Below are positions 1 through 5,172 of a DNA stretch of 5,172 nucleotides, piece after piece (position 1 is the first letter of the stretch; every line of letters begins with the position of its first letter). Under the pieces are notes generated by a model. It made no database searches. It worked only from the letters and a program-made list of their open reading frames with translations, and was not told where the DNA came from. This DNA is from an uncultured Bacteroidota bacterium (GTDB lineage Bacteria > Bacteroidota > Bacteroidia > Chitinophagales > Chitinophagaceae). A program made the position numbers and the translations under genes. Where the stretch lies: the NCBI GenBank assembly GCA_903933995.1, contig CAIZMD010000010.1, forward strand, positions 1-5,172. Reading direction: 5' to 3'.

Positions 1-2
1 CT

Positions 3-119
3 CAGGGCGTAACGGTGCAGGCGACTGGAACCGTGAAAGTCGTGCCAGACGGAGTGAGTTTCAATTTCGCAGTTTCAGTTTTGGCGCAGTCTTCAGAATC
101 TGCAATGTCAGATGTCTGA
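3..119 (+). CDS. Fragment resembling the N-terminal part of a SIMPL/DUF541-domain protein, open at the left edge
   Basis: The frame is open from the left edge for 38 codons and ends at TGA 117-119. The peptide contains VTVQATGTVKVVPDGVSF, which resembles the opening strand of SIMPL (DUF541) domains: a V-[ST]-V-x-[GA]-x-G turn, then a V-x-PD-x-[AV] strand. SIMPL proteins are usually exported or envelope-associated, over 200 residues long, and of poorly defined function. The start and any signal peptide lie outside the window. The domain should continue for well over 150 residues after this point, so the stop leaves only about 35 residues of it. The first 100 bases are about 53% GC, against about 45% in the 100 bases after 120. 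The last 12 bases overlap the end of the opposite-strand gene. The assignment rests on motif memory over a short stretch, and a chance open frame cannot be excluded. If real, it is a broken gene or one side of an assembly join. Confidence 0.5.
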   Translation, partial: QGVTVQATGTVKVVPDGVSFNFAVSVLAQSSESAMSDV

Positions 120-1859
120 TAATTTGCTACCTCCCAGTGAGAGCCAGAGTTGGTTGGTATTAAAATTAGCGGCTTCGGTGGCTTGTTGTACCGTCATGCC
201 AAACTCTACCATATTCAAGAAAAATTGCAGCAGATTTTGATCCTGTGTATCGCCACCCTGCACGCCAAAACACAAAAAGGGTTTACCATCTTTTAATGCC
301 AAACTTGGTGTGAGTGTTACGCGTGGTCGCTTGCCTGGTTCCACCACATTAAAGGGGTCAATGGTGCTATCCAACACAAAGCTCTGCATTCTTTGACTCA
401 TGCCCAGACCTGTTCTTCCTGCTACTGTTGCTGGCAGCCATCCCCCGCTAGGGGTAATGGAAACTACCCAACCCGATGTGTCTGCCGCTTCTACCGTTGT
501 GGTACCACGCAATAACCTGTCTTGATAGGCTTCTTCTGCATTAGCAAAAGGGTAGGAGGATGTAGGTGAAAGCATAGCCAAATCAGAAACATTATTTTGT
601 TGCAAGTAGGCTTGATCATGTTTGGGTATAGCAGATCCATGTTGCAAACTGGTATCAGTTAAGGCAGCCCTTTTTTGCAGCAAACTCAAATAAGGATTGG
701 ACTTGCCCTCATACGGATAAGGATCTCCTGGTGCAGCAAATGCATTGTTCTTTTCAGGATTTATTTGGCTGGCCCTATGTCTAGCGTATTCCTTACTCAA
801 CAAACCCTGCATGGGTTCTGCTGGTGGGAAATAGGGATCACCATAATAAAAATCCCTATCGGCATAAGTCATGTTCATGGTCTGATACAGGGTATGAATA
901 TAGCGCGTGCTATTATAGCCCATAGATTTGAGGTCTATATTTTCTAGCATATTCAAACTCTGCAACAACATAGGCCCTTGAGTCCACTGCGATAGTTTGT
1001 ATACTTCAATGCCTTTGTAATTCACGTGCAAGGGTTCTTCTACTCGAGGCTTCCATTTGGCCAAGTCTTCTAGTGTAATCAGACCACCTTGTTCCTGTGC
1101 ACCACGTACAAATTCCTTAGCAATATCACCTTTGTAAAAACGATCAAAAGCCGCCATGATGGCTTCTTTGCGGCTCTTTTTATTTTTAAGTGCAGCAGTT
1201 TCTACTTCAACCAATTTGGTTAGGGTTGCTAGCAAATCTTTTTGTACAAAAATTTCTCCCGCTTCTGGAGCTTCTCTTTTTTCACCTGGGTGTGTTAGAA
1301 ATATGGCTTTGGAATAGGGCCATGTTTTAATCAGCTCTTTACCACGCTCCATACTATTAGCGGTTTGTGCATCAATAGGATAACCAGATGCCAATTGCAT
1401 AGCTGGTTGCAATACCTGTTTCAAACTCATGGTACCAAACTCACTCAGCATATAACAGAGTCCGCCAACAGTGCCTGGTGTGGTGGCAGCAAGTGGTCCG
1501 TATTCTGGAGGAAACGCATAACCCTTACTTTTGAAAAACTCCACAGTTGCTCCCGTGGGTGCTACACCCATGGCATTAATAGCAATGACTTTCTTGGTCT
1601 TTGGATTATAGATCAGGGCTTGTGTTTCTCCTCCCCAACTCAATACATCCCACATGGTGCAAGTGGCGCCCAGCATGGCACATGCAGCGTCAACCGCATT
1701 ACCTCCTTGTTGAAAAATCTGGGAACCAGCCGTGGCAGCAAGTGGTTTACCTGTAATAGCCATCCAGTGTTTACCATGCAGTGGTGGTTTCTGCGTTTGT
1801 TGTGCTTGTGTAGACACCAATAGTAAGCAACATGCCAATAAGCCAAAGCCGTATTTCAT
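108..1859 (-). CDS. Exported gamma-glutamyltransferase-like Ntn hydrolase, C-terminally truncated
   Basis: This is a 583-residue member of the GGT family, whose precursors self-cleave before a Thr that becomes the N-terminal nucleophile. A signal peptide spans about residues 1-19, with probable cleavage after TQA, so the protein is likely periplasmic. Family landmarks in order are QGGNAVDAACA (51-61), TTPGTVGG (126-133), GGLITLEDLAKW (258-269), the catalytic GTTTVEAAD with Thr453 as likely nucleophile, EPGKRPR (507-513) and GVQGGDTQDQN (532-542). Against my recollection of E. coli Ggt, Arg114 aligns with Met97, Gln430 with Arg490, Asp433 with Ser493, and Ser462/463 with Val514/Thr515. Glutamate-binding residues are therefore mostly lost, and acylase or another amidase activity is more likely than glutathione hydrolysis. 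The linker before Thr453 is long (about 388-452). From Thr453 to the stop there are only 131 residues, against about 190 in E. coli, so terminal beta strands are missing. The start ATG has no clear Shine-Dalgarno sequence. The gene lies 59 bases downstream of GH67 on the same strand. Family confidence is high, substrate is unknown, and intactness is doubtful. Confidence 0.88.
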   Translation of the reverse strand: MKYGFGLLACCLLLVSTQAQQTQKPPLHGKHWMAITGKPLAATAGSQIFQQGGNAVDAACAMLGATCTMWDVLSWGGETQALIYNPKTKKVIAINAMGVAPTGATVEFFKSKGYAFPPEYGPLAATTPGTVGGLCYMLSEFGTMSLKQVLQPAMQLASGYPIDAQTANSMERGKELIKTWPYSKAIFLTHPGEKREAPEAGEIFVQKDLLATLTKLVEVETAALKNKKSRKEAIMAAFDRFYKGDIAKEFVRGAQEQGGLITLEDLAKWKPRVEEPLHVNYKGIEVYKLSQWTQGPMLLQSLNMLENIDLKSMGYNSTRYIHTLYQTMNMTYADRDFYYGDPYFPPAEPMQGLLSKEYARHRASQINPEKNNAFAAPGDPYPYEGKSNPYLSLLQKRAALTDTSLQHGSAIPKHDQAYLQQNNVSDLAMLSPTSSYPFANAEEAYQDRLLRGTTTVEAADTSGWVVSITPSGGWLPATVAGRTGLGMSQRMQSFVLDSTIDPFNVVEPGKRPRVTLTPSLALKDGKPFLCFGVQGGDTQDQNLLQFFLNMVEFGMTVQQATEAANFNTNQLWLSLGGSKLSDI

Positions 1860-1918
1860 AAGCGTAGTTTAGTAGTTACCAAATTACGCAGAAATATTTA
1901 TCGAATGGTTTCAGGCAT
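1860..1918 (-). other. Short gap between the GH67 and GGT-like genes
   Basis: These 59 bases separate the GH67 stop from the GGT-like start on the - strand. I see no GC-rich stem followed by a T-run, so there is no evident intrinsic terminator. I also see no full Bacteroidota TAnnTTTG element; the closest is TAATTTG, one base short. An AT-only palindrome AAATATTT lies at 1892-1899 and is probably fortuitous. Read-through from GH67 into the GGT-like gene is therefore plausible. Confidence 0.5.
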
Positions 1919-4087
1919 CTAATTACTTCCCCCATTGCCTGGTGCAAATGGGAATCTGAGTGATTGATAATATTTTAAATCATGGTCTGGTTGTTCGTAT
2001 CCTACGGGTAGCGGCATTTTGGAGAAGGTTCCAAAATAGAGCAAACAAGCATTACGCCACCAAATGGCTTCCTGTTCTTGCACCAACAATAATTGCCGCA
2101 CTTGTTCAAATCTTTCCTCGTCTACCAAAGATTTTTGTGCAGCCCATATTTTCTGTGTTTGTCTAACGGCTTCCACGCCTGCATAATAATTGTAACAGAG
2201 TTCTTCCCATAAAGTCTTGCCCGATTTCATTTTAAAATTCCATGCTACATGATGAAACCACAATAAATATTGCTCAGGGCAGGTCTTGGGGTCTTCATAG
2301 ATTTTTCTAATTTCTGGCGCGTACTGTTCAAGTGCATTGCTACCCTTGCTGCTTCTCTCAAAGCCAATGCCAGCGCTGTCCGCGCGATGGTAATAGACAG
2401 GATTCCAATCGGCTCGGCCCAAACGGTCTGACCAAGGGGATGGTCCATAATGGTGTCCGTCTCCCATAATATGGTGCAGCCCCAAGGGTGTCATATATTG
2501 TACTAACACTTTTCTAGAATCCATCATCATTTGTTTGGTCTTTGCCACAAATTGGGAATCGGTACTCCAACTCATTTTAATCCAATCTTCTGCAATCCTA
2601 TCCGTATTCTGTGAGGGATTCCATGCTAGTCTTCCATAAGCATACCAATTAGCCTGGGCAAAGGGATGCCCCGTCCAATTTCTATCGTCTCCAATATTGG
2701 CTACACCCGCCATTCCATTCAGGTCAAATTTTCCCAAAGAACCATTGACCACTTTGGCAACAGTTGATCCCGCTCCATTGGCATAAGTATCTGCATCTAA
2801 TACTTCAGTCATCAATGGTGCTTCATATACTAAGTGCGTGGCATGGCCTAAGTATTCCTGTGTTAGCTGAAACTCCATCATCAAAGGTGTTTTGGGCATG
2901 CCACCAAAAAGTGGATGAAAGGGCTCTCTTGGTTGAAAATCCAAGGGGCCATTTTTTACTTGTACAATTACATTAGGCTTGAATTGTCCGTCAAATGGTT
3001 TAAATTCTAGATAAGCTTGTTTAGTACGGTCAATAGGTGTTTCATTGCTATAAACAAATGCTCTCCAAATGACAATACCGCCATGAGGCGCTAAAGCATC
3101 GCCCAGCATATTGGCGCCGTCTGCATGCGAGCGCTGATAATTTTGTGGGCCGGGTTGTCCTTCTGAATTGGCTTTGACCACAAAACCACCAAAGTCTGGT
3201 ATGTATTTGTATACTTCATCCGCCTTTTGTTTCCACCAAGCTATCACCGCAGGGTCTAGTGGGTCAGCTGTTTTTAATTTACCCAATTCAATGGGTGAAC
3301 TAAACTTAACAGAGAGATAGGTTTTGATCCCATATTTTCTAAAAACATTGGCCAGCGCTGCCACTTTAATTAAATAATCTTTGCTCAACATGAGTGAATT
3401 GGCATTCACATTATTCACCACAGTTCCATTAATACCAATAGAAGCATTGGCCCTAGCATAATCAATATAACGCTGGTCTATATAACCGGGCAAGAGATGC
3501 CATTTGAAAATGCTAAAACCTGCGTAACCCCTTTCTACCGTGCGGTTCAGGTTATCCCAATGATCCAACATGCGTAGTTGCATAGCGGGGTTATTCACCA
3601 TGACCATCTTGCCAAAATATTGATGGGTTTGTAATTCTTGTAAAAGTTTAAAACTGCCATAGAGCGCGCCTACATCTGTTTTAGCAGCCACCACTAAACA
3701 GGGTTTTCCTTCTATGGTTAGGCTTACAATCAGATATCCTTCTTTGCCCAATCGGGGCATTTCTGATAGCTGTAAATTGGCAATGAATTTGGATGATTCC
3801 ACTGAGCCAACAATCACCGTATTGTTTTGAATACTGTTTACTTGGTTCATGGGTTTTCCAAGCAAGCCACCTAGACCCATGGTCAATTCCTTTTGGGCCG
3901 ATTGTAGAATAGGGCTATTACCATCTACCCAAAGATGTTGCATCATTTTTTGATAATGGTTTAGCAGGGTTGGGTTACTGATTTTATCATAGCGTAACCA
4001 TAATCTATAACCATCTTCTGCTTTGGCAGTTAGTACTTGTAATAAGCAAATCAATAGGATGCTGAATGGGTATTTTCTCATATGCAT
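1919..4087 (-). CDS. Exported GH67 alpha-glucuronidase
   Basis: This is a complete 722-residue GH67 enzyme, which hydrolyses the alpha-1,2 bond joining (4-O-methyl)glucuronic acid to the non-reducing-end xylose of aldouronic acids from glucuronoxylan. A signal peptide covers about residues 3-23 (hydrophobic ILLICLLQVL, likely cleavage after AKA), which suggests periplasmic action. An N-terminal GH67N-type domain spans about 25-155, the catalytic (beta/alpha)8 barrel about 160-480, and the helical C-terminal GH67 domain about 480-710. Catalytic residues fit the family. Glu309 in GFVVKANSEGQPGP matches the general acid (Glu292 in Cellvibrio). Asp383 in VKNGPLDFQPREP and Glu411 in QLTQEYLG match the base pair (Asp365/Glu393), with the same 28-residue spacing. 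Length is typical of the family. Met1 (4087) and Met3 (4081) are both possible starts. I favour Met3, because GAAG lies about 7 bases before it and MRKYP is a normal signal-peptide n-region. It is divergent from the oxidoreductase at 4222 and may be co-regulated with it. The family call is nearly certain. Confidence 0.96.
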   Translation of the reverse strand: MHMRKYPFSILLICLLQVLTAKAEDGYRLWLRYDKISNPTLLNHYQKMMQHLWVDGNSPILQSAQKELTMGLGGLLGKPMNQVNSIQNNTVIVGSVESSKFIANLQLSEMPRLGKEGYLIVSLTIEGKPCLVVAAKTDVGALYGSFKLLQELQTHQYFGKMVMVNNPAMQLRMLDHWDNLNRTVERGYAGFSIFKWHLLPGYIDQRYIDYARANASIGINGTVVNNVNANSLMLSKDYLIKVAALANVFRKYGIKTYLSVKFSSPIELGKLKTADPLDPAVIAWWKQKADEVYKYIPDFGGFVVKANSEGQPGPQNYQRSHADGANMLGDALAPHGGIVIWRAFVYSNETPIDRTKQAYLEFKPFDGQFKPNVIVQVKNGPLDFQPREPFHPLFGGMPKTPLMMEFQLTQEYLGHATHLVYEAPLMTEVLDADTYANGAGSTVAKVVNGSLGKFDLNGMAGVANIGDDRNWTGHPFAQANWYAYGRLAWNPSQNTDRIAEDWIKMSWSTDSQFVAKTKQMMMDSRKVLVQYMTPLGLHHIMGDGHHYGPSPWSDRLGRADWNPVYYHRADSAGIGFERSSKGSNALEQYAPEIRKIYEDPKTCPEQYLLWFHHVAWNFKMKSGKTLWEELCYNYYAGVEAVRQTQKIWAAQKSLVDEERFEQVRQLLLVQEQEAIWWRNACLLYFGTFSKMPLPVGYEQPDHDLKYYQSLRFPFAPGNGGSN

Positions 4088-4176
4088 GCTTCAAGAATGG
4101 TTCTGACAAGATACTAGCATTTTGGCTAATAGTTTTCAATGCAACAAGCAGAATTTTTGCTATTTTGTACTACTAT

Positions 4177-4191
4177 AAAGGCAGGGCCTTT
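4177..4191. repeat. Inverted repeat AAAGGC-AGG-GCCTTT
   Basis: A perfect 6-bp inverted repeat with a 3-base centre lies about 30 bases before the oxidoreductase start. In RNA it would form a small hairpin, but on the + strand only a short T stretch (4189-4192) follows, so it is a poor terminator and no gene ends here. It abuts the larger dyad at 4190-4205, sharing two bases. It could be part of an operator or a 5'-leader hairpin, and chance is possible for arms this short. Confidence 0.4.
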
Positions 4192-4205
4192 TGAATTGAT
4201 TCAAA
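4190..4205. promoter_or_regulatory. Candidate operator: 16-bp dyad TTTGAAT-TG-ATTCAAA
   Basis: Two perfect 7-bp arms flank a 2-base centre, giving the symmetry expected for a dimeric helix-turn-helix repressor or activator. It ends 16 bases before the ATG at 4222, so a bound protein could block initiation of the oxidoreductase gene. It is about 100 bases upstream of the GH67 start, where it could also affect that promoter. No regulator gene is in the window, so the binding protein is unknown. The symmetry is seen directly and the operator role is inferred. Confidence 0.45.
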
Positions 4206-4221
4206 CGCAACGTTTACCATC

Positions 4222-5172
4222 ATGCAAGATTCTAACAGCAACAAAAGCAACAGCAGAAGAAAATTTCTGCGCAATGCAGCAGCCATCGCCGCAGGCATTA
4301 GTATTGTGCCGCGTCACGTTTTAGGGCGTGGATTTATTCCGCCCAGTGACCAAATTACCAAGGGCATTATTGGTGTTGGGGGTATGGGCCGTGGTCATAT
4401 TCCTTACGCAGGTACTAGGGTGGTAGCTGTTTGTGATGTAGATAGCAAACACTTGCTACAAGCCGCTCAAATGGTGGGTGGGAATATCAAGACCTTTCAT
4501 GATCACAGAGAATTAATTGCGCTTCCTGAAGTAGATATTGTACATATTGCTACACCTCCACACTGGCATGGGATCATGGCCATTGACGCGGCCAAAGCAG
4601 GTAAAGATATTTGGTGTGAGAAACCCATGACCCGCACCATTGGTGAGGGTAAGCGCGTGGTAGAAGCCATTCGCCAATACGGGAATATGTTTCGTTTAAA
4701 TACTTGGTTCCGTTTTGAAGACAATTTTTACGGGATGAATACCACCGTAAAACCCATTAAAAAATTGGTTGAGTCTGGTATGTTGGGTTGGCCGCTTACG
4801 GTAACCGTGAGCAAGACCACCGGCTTTGACTGGAAATTTTATTGGGTGGGTAAAACCCAATTAGAAACCCAAGCTGTACCAGCAGAATTGGATTATGACC
4901 GTTGGCTAGGACCCGCTCCCTACAAGCCTTATAACGCACACCGTGTTCACGGAACCTTCCGCGGTTATTGGGATTATGACGGTGGTGGCTTGGGCGATAT
5001 GGGTCAGCACTATATTGACCCTATTCAATACTTTTTGGGCAAGGATGATACCAGTCCTGTTAAAGTAGAAGTGGATGCGGAACAACAACACCCCGATGCT
5101 TGTGGTACTTTTAGGAAAATCACTTACACTTATGCCGATGGTTGTAAGATTATCCTAGACGGTGAAGCTAAG
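4222..5172 (+). CDS. Tat-exported Gfo/Idh/MocA-family oxidoreductase, runs off the right edge
   Basis: This is an NAD(P)-dependent Gfo/Idh/MocA oxidoreductase acting on an unidentified sugar, sugar acid or polyol. 317 residues are in the window with no stop. The ATG is the first in frame after an in-frame TGA at 4192-4194. A twin-arginine signal SRRKFL (11-16) is followed by a hydrophobic stretch (AAAIAAGISIV), so the folded, cofactor-loaded enzyme is probably sent to the periplasm. The Rossmann domain begins near residue 48 with GVGGMGRGH (51-59), has an acidic residue after strand 2 in CDVD (Asp72 or Asp74), and carries the family EKPM motif (133-136), whose Lys134 is usually catalytic. The C-terminal alpha/beta domain contains GGGLGDMGQHYID (254-266), with the conserved Asp259 and His263. 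Related proteins are typically about 400-480 residues, so perhaps 100 or more are missing. It is transcribed away from GH67 across a dyad-bearing intergenic region. Exported family members include glucose-fructose oxidoreductase and GH109-type glycosidases. The substrate cannot be assigned from sequence alone. Confidence 0.93.
   Translation, partial: MQDSNSNKSNSRRKFLRNAAAIAAGISIVPRHVLGRGFIPPSDQITKGIIGVGGMGRGHIPYAGTRVVAVCDVDSKHLLQAAQMVGGNIKTFHDHRELIALPEVDIVHIATPPHWHGIMAIDAAKAGKDIWCEKPMTRTIGEGKRVVEAIRQYGNMFRLNTWFRFEDNFYGMNTTVKPIKKLVESGMLGWPLTVTVSKTTGFDWKFYWVGKTQLETQAVPAELDYDRWLGPAPYKPYNAHRVHGTFRGYWDYDGGGLGDMGQHYIDPIQYFLGKDDTSPVKVEVDAEQQHPDACGTFRKITYTYADGCKIILDGEAK

Larger units (their letters stand above)
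4088..4221. promoter_or_regulatory. Divergent intergenic region between GH67 and the oxidoreductase
   Basis: These 134 AT-rich bases should hold promoters for both divergent genes. No perfect Bacteroidota -7 box (TAnnTTTG) is present. The nearest matches are TATCTTG on the - strand (4107-4113), preceded by TTG at 4137-4139 about 23 bases upstream, and TATTTTG on the + strand (4161-4167) without a well-spaced -33 element. Both are one T short of consensus and are weak candidates. Two abutting dyads (4177-4191 and 4190-4205) sit next to the oxidoreductase start and are the strongest regulatory signals here. No Shine-Dalgarno sequence precedes the ATG at 4222. Confidence 0.55.

Noticed and set aside
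675..947. Open frame of 90 codons on the + strand inside the GGT-like gene
   Set aside because: It lies antisense to a well-supported coding region and its peptide has no recognisable domain. The same holds for the other small frames inside the GGT-like, GH67 and oxidoreductase genes.
1829..1859. Possible lipobox LLAC at residues 7-10 of the GGT-like protein
   Set aside because: The Cys would fall at residue 10, leaving only a very short hydrophobic stretch before it. An ordinary signal peptidase I site after TQA at residue 19 fits better.
1892..1899. Palindrome AAATATTT in the gap between GH67 and the GGT-like gene
   Set aside because: It is short and made only of A and T, so it is expected by chance in AT-rich intergenic DNA.
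4157..4179. TTGCTA followed by TATAAA as a sigma70-type promoter on the + strand
   Set aside because: The spacer is only 11 bases, and Bacteroidota do not normally use the enterobacterial -35/-10 consensus.
4139..4324. Open frame of 61 codons on the + strand starting in the divergent region
   Set aside because: It overlaps the start of the oxidoreductase in another frame, has no recognisable domain, and the overlapping frame has a clear Tat signal and Rossmann motif.
1..5172. CRISPR array, tRNA/rRNA, insertion sequence, attachment site or phage-defence cassette
   Set aside because: I saw no regularly spaced repeats, transposase or integrase motifs, or RNA gene signatures. Apart from 1-119, the window is explained by three ordinary enzyme genes and their intergenic gaps.

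Overview
The window looks like genomic DNA of a heterotrophic Bacteroidota bacterium, most likely near the Chitinophagaceae. This is inferred from protein style, the near absence of Shine-Dalgarno sequences, moderate-to-low GC, and the mix of exported carbohydrate enzymes with a Tat-targeted Gfo/Idh/MocA oxidoreductase. No rRNA or marker gene is present to confirm it.

Layout. Bases 1-119 carry the end of an open frame on the + strand whose peptide resembles the start of a SIMPL (DUF541) domain. It stops abruptly where the opposite-strand gene also stops. Bases 108-1859 (-) encode an exported gamma-glutamyltransferase-like Ntn hydrolase that has its catalytic Thr but lacks about 60 residues at the C-terminus. 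After a 59-base gap, 1919-4087 (-) encode a complete exported GH67 alpha-glucuronidase with all three catalytic acids in place. The 134-base divergent region 4088-4221 contains two abutting dyads, including a 16-bp operator-like palindrome. From 4222 to the window end a Tat-exported Gfo/Idh/MocA oxidoreductase runs on the + strand and continues beyond the window.

How the genes may work together. GH67 removes (4-O-methyl)glucuronic acid from xylo-oligosaccharides. The divergent oxidoreductase could act on a sugar or sugar acid in the periplasm, and both may share control through the divergent region. The GGT-like gene lies downstream of GH67 on the same strand and may be co-transcribed, but a functional link is not obvious. 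No susC/susD pair, xylanase, regulator, transporter or mobile element is visible.

The most unusual point is at 108-119, where two truncated reading frames meet tail to tail. This looks like a rearrangement or a chimeric assembly join rather than a natural gene boundary. I found no convincing evidence of a previously undescribed multi-gene system.
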